A stretch of DNA of 64,000 nucleotides from Ignavibacteriae bacterium HGW-Ignavibacteriae-1 (GTDB lineage Bacteria > Bacteroidota > Ignavibacteria > Kapaibacteriales > UBA2268): positions 1 through 64,000 of the forward strand of contig PGYU01000006.1 in the NCBI GenBank assembly GCA_002839825.1. Reading direction: 5' to 3'. The notes beneath the pieces were generated by a model that worked only from the letters and a program-made list of their open reading frames with translations, did no database searches and was not told the DNA's origin. Shown in pieces: positions 19,029 to 27,507 of the stretch. A program made the position numbers and the translations under genes. Positions within the stretch are counted from its first letter, which is position 1. Every line of letters begins with the position of its first letter.

Positions 19029-20165
19029 TTAAACAAGAAAAATTTCCCTTAATTTGAAAAACAATTTATAAAGTATCAATTGTGGATTTACATTTCTATG
19101 CACAAGAGCCATAGAAGCGTCCACTTCCTCAATTGCTTTCAGTATGTTTTTATCACGGAAAGCACTGTCAAATTTGATGATTGTAAGCGCATCATCAGAA
19201 TTGAACAGGTTCGCACCGCCGCCGTATCTATTGGCAGAAACGTCTCTCAACCACAGTTGGAAAAGCTTCAAATCATTGAATAATTTATTTTTATCTTTCG
19301 TCGCTACAAGTTCCTCCACAGCTGCAGATAAGTTCAACTGAAAATCTTTGCGTTTGAGGCTTTGCCTGAGCATATTCACCATCGCATTACGAGACGCCGC
19401 CAAATCCGAGCTTTCAAATTGTAATGCTCGCACAGGCGAACCACCCGAAAATAATGACGCAGTGTGAGCAGATTCCTCGTCGAATCCGTAATTTTCAATC
19501 AGTTCCTTTTTGATTTGCCCCGCTTCTACCGGCGAAAATTGCACTTTTCGGCATCGCGACATTATCGTCGGCAACATGCCTTCAGCTTTCGATGAAGTCA
19601 GGACTATCGTCACGTCGTTATGAGGTTCTTCTAAAGTTTTCAAGAAAGCATTTGCCGATTCTACATTCATTTCGTCTGCTCGGCTGACAAGTATGAATCT
19701 TCGACCCGGAACACTATTCGAGAGCAAAAGTTTACGCTTTACAAATCTTATAAATGATACTCGAATGAAATTCGCGCCCTTGATTTCCATTCTGTGATAA
19801 TGGTTTTCCGATTTCGACTGAAGCTCGCGTCTAACTTCGGCGAATTGCTCGTTATCGAGCTTTTCGAATGGCGATTCACTATCTCCGGGTTTGCCCGTCG
19901 GCAGCGAAAAAATCAATTCAAAGTTGGGATGACTCAAACTATCGAATTGCTGACAACTTTTGCAAACTCCGCACGCATCTACAGTATTATTTTCATGTAC
20001 AGCTTGCTTACAATTCATCACCTTTGCGAATGCAATTGCCATCGCATCTTTACCGATTCCTTCCGGACCTACAAAACAATAAGCATTTGCAATTGAATTA
20101 TTTAGTATATCATTTTGCAATATTCTTTTGATTTTTTCGTGTCCGATTATTTTATTCCATGACAT
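19029..20165 (-). CDS. holB: DNA polymerase III delta-prime subunit
   Basis: This is an AAA+ clamp-loader subunit. Walker A-like 'GPEGIGKDA' lies at 33-41, a zinc module uses Cys52, Cys65, Cys68 and Cys71, and 'NAFLKTLEEPH' plus sensor-type 'IMSRCRKVQF' follow. The whole 378 residues fit DnaX/HolB. The SRC motif with an unusual GKD in place of GKT is typical of delta-prime, which does not hydrolyse ATP itself. The gene is divergent from the E1 dehydrogenase and leads into ricT. Confidence 0.92.
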   Translation of the reverse strand: MSWNKIIGHEKIKRILQNDILNNSIANAYCFVGPEGIGKDAMAIAFAKVMNCKQAVHENNTVDACGVCKSCQQFDSLSHPNFELIFSLPTGKPGDSESPFEKLDNEQFAEVRRELQSKSENHYHRMEIKGANFIRVSFIRFVKRKLLLSNSVPGRRFILVSRADEMNVESANAFLKTLEEPHNDVTIVLTSSKAEGMLPTIMSRCRKVQFSPVEAGQIKKELIENYGFDEESAHTASLFSGGSPVRALQFESSDLAASRNAMVNMLRQSLKRKDFQLNLSAAVEELVATKDKNKLFNDLKLFQLWLRDVSANRYGGGANLFNSDDALTIIKFDSAFRDKNILKAIEEVDASMALVHRNVNPQLILYKLFFKLREIFLV

Positions 20166-20231
20166 TGATATTCTACTCTAGATTTGAAAATGAAAAATAT
20201 TGTTAAACCCCATTTTTACTAATACACAAAT

Positions 20232-22457
20232 ATGGCAAAAAAAACTAATCCCGAAACCACTGAACCAAAAATAAACAATACAGAATCAACTACAAAATCG
20301 AATGGAAAAAAAGTTGAAGCTTACGAACGTATAATCAAAATTGACGTTCTACCGGAGCAGGTCGGCTCATCATGCCACCACGGACGTGGCGATGATTGCA
20401 GCGTTGACCGCAGAAAACTTGACCGTTCCGAGCCGCCTCATATTTCTTTGAACTTAGACAAAGCGCATCTGATGAGAGCTTTGAAAAATATGATGCAATC
20501 ACGCCATACTGACGAGAAGCATTTGATTCTTGTCAAACAAGGCAAATCATTTTTCCATATCGGTTGTAGCGGTCACGAAGCCACACAAACAGCTATTGCA
20601 TTTGCGATGGAATCCGGCAAAGACTGGGGATGGACATATTATCGTGATATGGCTTTTTCTTTCGGAATGGGATTCAGCCTTAGGGATTATTTCTTGCTCG
20701 CATTGCACAAAGCGGAAGACCCTGCGACAGGCGGCAGACAAATGCCCGGTCACTACGGTCACCCAAGGCTCAATCTACCCACTCAATCATCACCCACAGG
20801 CACTCAATTCTTGAATGCCACAGGTTGCGCCCTCGCTTCCAAAAAACTCGGAGCAGATGAAGTTACTTATGTAGCATCCGGCGAAGGTACCACAAGTCAA
20901 GGCGAATTTTACGAAGCAGTCAATTGGGCTACTCGTGAAAAATTGCCTGTGATGTTCCATATTCAGGACAATGGCTACGCAATTTCCGTTCCCAAAGCAG
21001 ACCAATCTATGGGCGGAAGCGTGGTTTATTCATTCTGCTGCTATCCAAATTTGTTGATGAAAGAATATGATGGGACTGATTATTTTGAATCGGTCAAAGC
21101 TGCTCGCGATGCAGTCGAATATATCAGAGCAGGTCGCGGTCCGGCACTTATGCACGCAGTCGTCGAAAGACTGCTTCCGCACTCGTCGTCGGATGACCAC
21201 AGAAAATATCGTTCCGAAGAGGAACTTGCAGCCGGAAAATCAAAACGCGATTGTATCGCAATTTTGTCCGACTATATGATTCAACACGAATTGACAACAT
21301 TGGACGAAATCGAAGCTCTACGCGCCGAAGTTATAAACGAAATTAATGAAGCAATCGCATGGGCAGAAGGTCGCCCGGACGTTGTAGCAGAAGATTCTAC
21401 AAAACATGTTTTTGCAGATGAATCAACACGAATGTTGGATTACTCTACATCAGAACCCAAAGAGGGCAACCCTGCAGTACTCGTTGACGCTGTCAATCAT
21501 GCCATGATGGAAGAAATGAGATTCAATGACAAAATGGTGATTTTCGGCGAAGACGTTGCCGACCCCAAAGGCGGAGTTTTTACCGCTACACGTGGGCTCA
21601 GCAATGAATACGGCGAAGAGCGCGTGTTCAATTCACCTCTTGCCGAAGCATCAATCGTTGGTGTGGCTCTCGGTTTAGCCGTTCGCGGATTTAAGCCCGT
21701 CATCGAAATTCAGTTTGGTGATTACATTTGGCCCGCATTTATGCAATACAAAAACGAAATTTCCACAATGCGCTTCCGTTCAAACGGAGGTTTTAAAGCT
21801 CCCGTCGTCACTCGCGTGGCTGTTGGCGGCTATATTCACGGCGGATTGTGCCACTCACAAAATATCGAAGCTATTTTTGCTCATATTCCGGGCATCATGA
21901 TTGCTTACCCGAGCAATGCTGCAGATGCAAAGGGCTTGCTCAAGACTGCTTGCAGATTGGACGACCCCGTTATTTTCTGCGAACACAAGGGCATGTATCG
22001 TTTGCCATTTGCACGTACAATCGAACCGGACGAAAATTATCTCATTCCGTTCGGAGTTGGCAAAACCGTCAAATCCGGCGATAGTGCTACGATTGTTACA
22101 TATGGAATGGGTGTCAAAGATTCGGTCAATGCCGTAAAACGCTTTGAAAAGGAATTTAACAAATCAATCGAAATCATTGATTTGCGGACTATTATTCCTT
22201 GGGACAAAGAGTTGGTGCTCGAATCAGTCAAACGCACCGGACGCGTCATGATAGTGCACGAAGACACAATGACAGCCGGTTTCGGAGCCGAAATTTCAGC
22301 AACAATCTCCCAAAATGCTTTCCCGTGGCTCGATGCACCGGTAATGCGTCTCGCAGCAAAAGATTCGCATATCCCATACGCCCCCGTTTACGAGGAGGAC
22401 GTACTCCCCAACGAAAACAAGGTGCTGGACATGCTCAAGCAACTTATCGCCTTCTAA
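20232..22457 (+). CDS. Fused E1 alpha-beta 2-oxoacid dehydrogenase (TPP-dependent)
   Basis: The 741 residues join an E1 alpha part (about 70-390) to an E1 beta part (about 415-741). The thiamine diphosphate motif appears as 'SGEGTTSQGEFYEA' ending at 'DNGYAIS'. The beta half shows 'FGEDVADPKGGVFTATRGL', 'FNSPLAEASIVG' and 'HEDTMTAGFGAEI'. The enzyme decarboxylates a 2-oxoacid (branched-chain or pyruvate) and passes the acyl group to lipoyl-E2. E2 and E3 genes are not in the window. The fusion is common in Bacteroidota. The substrate cannot be decided from sequence by eye. A terminator follows directly. Confidence 0.92.
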   Translation: MAKKTNPETTEPKINNTESTTKSNGKKVEAYERIIKIDVLPEQVGSSCHHGRGDDCSVDRRKLDRSEPPHISLNLDKAHLMRALKNMMQSRHTDEKHLILVKQGKSFFHIGCSGHEATQTAIAFAMESGKDWGWTYYRDMAFSFGMGFSLRDYFLLALHKAEDPATGGRQMPGHYGHPRLNLPTQSSPTGTQFLNATGCALASKKLGADEVTYVASGEGTTSQGEFYEAVNWATREKLPVMFHIQDNGYAISVPKADQSMGGSVVYSFCCYPNLLMKEYDGTDYFESVKAARDAVEYIRAGRGPALMHAVVERLLPHSSSDDHRKYRSEEELAAGKSKRDCIAILSDYMIQHELTTLDEIEALRAEVINEINEAIAWAEGRPDVVAEDSTKHVFADESTRMLDYSTSEPKEGNPAVLVDAVNHAMMEEMRFNDKMVIFGEDVADPKGGVFTATRGLSNEYGEERVFNSPLAEASIVGVALGLAVRGFKPVIEIQFGDYIWPAFMQYKNEISTMRFRSNGGFKAPVVTRVAVGGYIHGGLCHSQNIEAIFAHIPGIMIAYPSNAADAKGLLKTACRLDDPVIFCEHKGMYRLPFARTIEPDENYLIPFGVGKTVKSGDSATIVTYGMGVKDSVNAVKRFEKEFNKSIEIIDLRTIIPWDKELVLESVKRTGRVMIVHEDTMTAGFGAEISATISQNAFPWLDAPVMRLAAKDSHIPYAPVYEEDVLPNENKVLDMLKQLIAF

Positions 22458-22460
22458 ACA

Positions 22461-22493
22461 AAAAGCTCCGCAATTATGTGGAGCTTTTTTTTT
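22461..22493 (+). terminator. Rho-independent terminator
   Basis: AAAAGCTCC (22461-22469) pairs with GGAGCTTTT (22480-22488), and the T-run extends to 22493. Its tail overlaps the TTTG element of the next promoter. Confidence 0.9.
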
Positions 22494-22522
22494 GTGGATG
22501 ATAGACTTTTTTTATATCTTTG
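22491..22522 (+). promoter_or_regulatory. Bacteroidota-type promoter of the AlbA_2 gene
   Basis: TTTG at 22491-22494, a 20-base spacer and TATCTTTG at 22515-22522 give a full match to the Bacteroidota consensus, 28 bases before the ATG at 22551. The upstream element is the last part of the preceding terminator's T-tract. Confidence 0.6.
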
Positions 22523-22550
22523 CATATTAGATTAACATGATTGTATTGAA

Positions 22551-24227
22551 ATGACAGATCCTGATTTACATGAATTGCTTAACGACCTTTGTAGCTATCC
22601 TAAAGAGCAGCCATGGTTAGAGTTTAAGTTAAACAAAGGTAGCATTTCTAATGAACAACTTGGTGAATATATCAGTGCTCTAAGCAATGGCGCAACTATT
22701 TCCAACAAGCCATTTGGTTATTTAGTGTGGGGAGTAGAAGATGAAACATTAACTATAAAAGGAACAAATTTTACTTTTGTAAATGCAAAACAAGGCAATC
22801 AAGATTTAGAATTTTGGATACTGAATTTTTTGCATCCAAAAATCAATTTTGAAATTTTCGAGTTTGACTACAAAGGAAAACATGTTGTTTTGATTCGTAT
22901 TCCATCAGCTAAAGGAGAACCAACGAATTTTCAGAAAAAATCATTTATTAGGATAGGGAGCAACAAAACTGATTTAAAAAATTTTCCAGATTACAAACGT
23001 ATCATTTACAATTCGCAAGAAGATTGGAGTGCTAAAATAATTGACCAAGCAAGCATTAATGATCTAGACAAAGACGCATTAAAAGTGGCTAAAGAAAAAT
23101 TTAAAGAAAGAAGTTCAAGTTCATCTTACTACTCTGAAATTGATAATTGGGACGAGCTTACTTTTTTAGACAAAGCAAAAATTACAATCAATGGTAAAAT
23201 AACCAACACTGCTATAATTCTTTTAGGCAAAGAAGAATCTTCACACTTTTTATTACCATATATTGCTGAGATAACATGGAAGCTGGAAACTGAAGAAAAA
23301 GCTTATGAACATTTAGGAACTCCTTTATTTTTAAATACAACTAAAGTATTACAAAATATTAGAAATATAAATTATAAGTTTTTCCCGGACAATGAGTTAC
23401 TTTCAACAACAGTTAACAAATACGATACACGTTCTATTTTAGAGGCGATACATAATTGTATTGCTCACCAAAATTATTCATTACATAGCCGAATATTGGT
23501 CACCGAAAAAATTGACAAATTAATTTTTTCAAACGCAGGTAGTTTTTTTGAAGGATTCCCTGAAGAATATTCAAATGGTGAAAAAACACCTGAACGATAT
23601 CGTAACCAATGGCTTGCAAATGCAATGGTAAACTTAGGGATGATTGATCGATTAGGATATGGTATTCATACAATGTATTTAGCCCAACGAAATCGATTTT
23701 TCCCATTACCCGATTACATATTATCAGAACCTCAAAAAGTTGTTTTGCAAATTTATGGTCACGCTATTGATGAAAACTACTCTAAAATTCTTATCGAACG
23801 TAAAGACTTAACTTTGTCACAAGTTGTGTTGCTTGACAGGGTTCAGAAAAAAATGCCAGTAAGTGATACAGCCGCAGCATCATTAAAGAAGGAAAGATTA
23901 ATTGAAGGTCGCAAACCCAATTATTATGTAGCTGCCTCTGTTGCAGCTATTACAGACGACAAAGTGTCTTATATTAAAAACAAAGCCTTCGACAAATCAT
24001 ACTACAAAAAATTAGTAATTGAATTTTTGACAAAGTATAAACAAGCTACAAGAGCCGAACTTGACGATTTGTTAATGGACAAATTATCTAATGTTCTTTC
24101 GACAGATCAAAAAAGAACTAAAATCCGAAATTTGCTATACGATATGTCAAAAAAGGAAAATCTAATTCAAAATAGTAGCAAATCTACGGCATCCCCAATT
24201 TGGATATTAAAGACCAAAAACAAATAA
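22551..24227 (+). CDS. AlbA_2 (Schlafen-like) domain protein, COG2865 type
   Basis: The N-terminal ~130 residues are an AlbA_2 domain: 'EQPWLEFKLNKGSISNEQLG', 'FGYLVWGVED', 'SFIRIGSNK'. The middle has a GHKL-like segment 'ILEAIHNCIAHQNYS' and 'LIFSNAGSFFEG', as in the RecG-like/HATPase_c_4 proteins. The end has winged-helix features. Such proteins are annotated as putative transcription regulators or helicase-related and are common in accessory and defence regions. TTA/ATA-rich codons and lower GC than the adjacent E1 gene suggest recent acquisition. It has its own promoter and stands alone between terminators. Function is unknown. Confidence 0.85.
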   Translation: MTDPDLHELLNDLCSYPKEQPWLEFKLNKGSISNEQLGEYISALSNGATISNKPFGYLVWGVEDETLTIKGTNFTFVNAKQGNQDLEFWILNFLHPKINFEIFEFDYKGKHVVLIRIPSAKGEPTNFQKKSFIRIGSNKTDLKNFPDYKRIIYNSQEDWSAKIIDQASINDLDKDALKVAKEKFKERSSSSSYYSEIDNWDELTFLDKAKITINGKITNTAIILLGKEESSHFLLPYIAEITWKLETEEKAYEHLGTPLFLNTTKVLQNIRNINYKFFPDNELLSTTVNKYDTRSILEAIHNCIAHQNYSLHSRILVTEKIDKLIFSNAGSFFEGFPEEYSNGEKTPERYRNQWLANAMVNLGMIDRLGYGIHTMYLAQRNRFFPLPDYILSEPQKVVLQIYGHAIDENYSKILIERKDLTLSQVVLLDRVQKKMPVSDTAAASLKKERLIEGRKPNYYVAASVAAITDDKVSYIKNKAFDKSYYKKLVIEFLTKYKQATRAELDDLLMDKLSNVLSTDQKRTKIRNLLYDMSKKENLIQNSSKSTASPIWILKTKNK

Positions 24228-24436
24228 GATAGCCAAAGATAGCAATTAAGATAAGATAGAGAGGATTGAAACGGCGTAACTCTTTGAATTTTAAGAATGA
24301 AAATAAAAATAAATTAAGATAGGAAAAGACATAAATTGAAGAAGACGAGCCTAAATTTCTATCCAATCGTCAAGTACAACTTATACATTTCTCCCCATCC
24401 CATAAACCTAATAATCCTGACATCAACACAAAAAAA

Positions 24437-24459
24437 AAAGCCCCATATTACGGGGCTTT
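24437..24459 (-). terminator. Rho-independent terminator
   Basis: AAAGCCCC (24437-24444) pairs with GGGGCTTT (24452-24459). The long A-run at 24430-24439 becomes the T-run on the minus strand, so it ends the M16 protease gene. A T-run on the plus side (24461-24465) may also stop readthrough from the AlbA_2 gene. Confidence 0.9.
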
Positions 24460-24485
24460 CTTTTTGTTTGAAGCAATAGCGTGAA

Positions 24486-27305
24486 TTAATCTTCGGGGTA
24501 GAGGATGAATTCTTTCCATTGGCTCATGTCGAGATATTTGTTGGCAGCGGATTTGACGTCTGCCAAAGTGATTGAGTCAACGTATTTTTGGTAGTTCACA
24601 ACGTAGTCGAAATCTTCATTGTTGAATGTATAGTTATAAAGCACATTCATCCAATAGCCGTTGTCTTTTAGTCTGATTTCGTGCTCGCGTTTCATGATTT
24701 CTTTAGCATTTTCTACGTATGATTCTTCGAGTTTACCGGCTTTGAAATCTGTGATTACGCGTTTGATTTCGGTGATTAACTCTTCAGTACGTTCAACCGA
24801 TGTGCCAAAAACGATATTAACTTTGTAGCTTGGTTTTGGATATTGATTGATTTGTGGATATGCTCCGATACCGTAAACTCCGCCCAAGTCTTCACGAATA
24901 ACTTCTCTCAATCTGACGCTTAGGATTTCCATCATCGAAGTGAATGCATGAATATTTTTGCGATTGTAATCAAAGTCGCCGTTGATAATCAGTCTGACTG
25001 ATGTCTTTGGTTCGATACCTTTGTAGATGTTCTTGCGGAAACTACCTTTTGGTGCTTTGATTCCGACATCTTTCCATTTGTCGGCTTTTCCGGATGACGG
25101 CAAGCTTGCAATGTAAGTTCTGATATAGTCCTCGAGTTCTACTTCGTCATAATTACCCACGAAGAAGAATGTGAAATCTGATGCATCTGAGAATCTTTGT
25201 TTGTAAAATTCATATGATTTTGCCAAGTCAATATCATTCAAAGTTGCTTCAGTCATTGGCATAGCACGTTTGTGGTAGCCACCCATGATAGCGGAAATCG
25301 AATCATTGAACACGCTGTTCGGGTTTGATTGCGAGTTGCGAATGAATTCGCCCATACGACTTGCGAATGATTTGTATGCGTCTTCGTCTTTGCGTGGTTG
25401 AGTGAAGTAAAGATATAGTAATTGGAACATTGTTTCAGTGTCGCGTGGGACGCTTCCGCCGTAAAATCCTTCAGTCAATTCTCCGATTACCGGGCTAAGG
25501 CTGACTTGTTTGCCTGAAAGCATTTTTTCTAAAGTTGATTGATTGAATTCGCCAATGCCGGATTCTTCCATTATGCTTGAAGTCATCATTGCTGAGTTGT
25601 AATCAGCATCAGAAGCTACAGAAGTACCGCCATTACTGAAAGCACGCATCATAATTTGGTCATTTTTGAAATCTGTCTTCTTAGCCATTACTGTAGCGCC
25701 ATTCGAGAGTTTGTACTCTTTGACACCCATGTTTTTGATTTCTTTAGTTGATGTGATTTTGCCGGCAGTAGGAATCGTTGCCATCAAAGGTTTGCTCAGG
25801 TCATCTTCTTCCATAGCTGCGATATCCATGTTTTTGACTTTATTATATACTGCCAATATTTCATCTTTTGTAGGTACAACTTCATCTTTACCGGAAAATG
25901 ATGCCATTATTACAAGACCTTCATCGGTAATGTAGTTTTTATAATATTGGTTCAATTCTTCGATAGTCATAGCATTTAAGAAGTCTTTTGTCATTTGGTT
26001 TTCTAATTCGATTCCGGGTACACTTTCGCCTTCGTAGAAGTGACGGAATAATTCACGTGCAAATCCTGCTGATTCGGTTTTGTCTTTTTCGTTCAAAGCA
26101 GATTCCATTGCTGCTAACATTTGTGATTTTGCTCTTGCAAATTCTGAGTTAGTCACTCCATTACGGAATGCACGGAATGCTTCGATTAGGAATTCTTCGT
26201 AACCTAACAAAAAGTTTTCTTTCTTAGGAACAGCAATTATTGTAGTTGCATTGATATTACCCAATGGGAATCTTGAATGATTTGCCATTCCAAAAAGAAG
26301 TTTGCCGTCCGGTTTGCGTGAATATTCTTGCATCCTTTCTGTAAACACATTGGTAAATACACCATCCATAAGGTTTTCTTTGTATTCGCCATAAGTGCCG
26401 CGTTGGCGTTCGGGATGTTTGTATATCATTTGTATCGAAGAAAATTGATTTTCAGGGTCAACTGCAATACTTACTTTTGTATCTTTATGAATCGGGAAAT
26501 CGTTTTCTTCTCTGACACGTGGATTAGCAGGGTTTTTGACATCACTGAAATTTTGGATAATTTTCTTTTCAATCATAGCAACATCGAAATCGCCAACTGC
26601 AATGATTGCAGCTAAGTTCGGGCGATACCAATCTTTGTAGTATCGAACGAAGACTTCTCTTGGAGCGTTACGCAATATGGTAGTATCTCCAATGATGTCT
26701 CTATCCGGATATTTGGTACCGAAGCCAAGTGAAGGCATGTGTTGGCGGAATGTGCGAGTTTGAGCATTATTTCTAACTCTATATTCCTCGATTACTACAC
26801 CGCGTTCTTTGTCAATTTCTTCAGGGTCGAATGATACGTTAGAAAGCCAATCTTCGAGTACAAGTAAGCCTTTGTCCAACAATCCATCTTTGTCCAATGG
26901 AATTGTCAACATATAGTAAGTTCTGTCGTAAGCAGTGTTTGCATTGATATCTGCACCAAAACGAACACCGGTTGCTTCCAAAAACTTAATCAAGTCATTT
27001 TTGGGGAAGTTCTTAGTACCGTTGAAACACATGTGCTCTATGAAGTGAGCCAATCCATTTTGGTCGTCATCTTCTTGGAGTGAACCTCCCAATACGACAA
27101 GTTGAAGTTCGGCGCGATTTTCAGGCTTTTTGTTATTCATAATGAAATAAGTCAAGCCATTGTCGAGTACACCTTGTTTAACTGCAGGATTCATAGGTAT
27201 TGGACTATTGAGAGCGTATCCCGAAGCGGATTTTTGAGCACTTGCAACTGAGATTATCGCAAGAACCATAATAAGAGAAGAGATTAGAACTTTTAGTTTC
27301 CTCAT
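24486..27305 (-). CDS. Periplasmic M16-family zinc metalloprotease
   Basis: A signal peptide (about 1-23, ending 'SVASAQ') precedes a two-half M16 (insulinase/pitrilysin) protein of 939 residues. The inverted zinc motif HxxEH is 'HFIEH' (His87, Glu90, His91), with the downstream Glu in 'GVVIEEYRVR'. The second half, from about residue 500, repeats the fold without the motif ('KNMGVKEYKLSNGATVMAKK'), as expected. It resembles the PqqL-type exported peptidases that degrade peptides in the periplasm. It is monocistronic, with its own terminator. Confidence 0.93.
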   Translation of the reverse strand: MRKLKVLISSLIMVLAIISVASAQKSASGYALNSPIPMNPAVKQGVLDNGLTYFIMNNKKPENRAELQLVVLGGSLQEDDDQNGLAHFIEHMCFNGTKNFPKNDLIKFLEATGVRFGADINANTAYDRTYYMLTIPLDKDGLLDKGLLVLEDWLSNVSFDPEEIDKERGVVIEEYRVRNNAQTRTFRQHMPSLGFGTKYPDRDIIGDTTILRNAPREVFVRYYKDWYRPNLAAIIAVGDFDVAMIEKKIIQNFSDVKNPANPRVREENDFPIHKDTKVSIAVDPENQFSSIQMIYKHPERQRGTYGEYKENLMDGVFTNVFTERMQEYSRKPDGKLLFGMANHSRFPLGNINATTIIAVPKKENFLLGYEEFLIEAFRAFRNGVTNSEFARAKSQMLAAMESALNEKDKTESAGFARELFRHFYEGESVPGIELENQMTKDFLNAMTIEELNQYYKNYITDEGLVIMASFSGKDEVVPTKDEILAVYNKVKNMDIAAMEEDDLSKPLMATIPTAGKITSTKEIKNMGVKEYKLSNGATVMAKKTDFKNDQIMMRAFSNGGTSVASDADYNSAMMTSSIMEESGIGEFNQSTLEKMLSGKQVSLSPVIGELTEGFYGGSVPRDTETMFQLLYLYFTQPRKDEDAYKSFASRMGEFIRNSQSNPNSVFNDSISAIMGGYHKRAMPMTEATLNDIDLAKSYEFYKQRFSDASDFTFFFVGNYDEVELEDYIRTYIASLPSSGKADKWKDVGIKAPKGSFRKNIYKGIEPKTSVRLIINGDFDYNRKNIHAFTSMMEILSVRLREVIREDLGGVYGIGAYPQINQYPKPSYKVNIVFGTSVERTEELITEIKRVITDFKAGKLEESYVENAKEIMKREHEIRLKDNGYWMNVLYNYTFNNEDFDYVVNYQKYVDSITLADVKSAANKYLDMSQWKEFILYPED

Positions 27306-27507
27306 ATTTACACCAGTTTGTTAATTTGAAACATTAATTTATAGTTATACGATTTTTGTAAAACTTTGTTTCGTAAAATTAATAAAAATTTTGCATTAAT
27401 GTACTCATTCATCGCAAAATACTATGATTGTATTAGCGTCGTATTGGAAATTAATTCTTTCTCAGGAAGGGATTGTTTTTTGTTTTTAGAAAATCATTGG
27501 AATTGAT

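Noticed and set aside
27306-27507. A T-box leader before ileS
   Set aside because: I find no T-box consensus or stem/anti-terminator pair in the 200-base gap, and T-boxes are not expected in this phylum.
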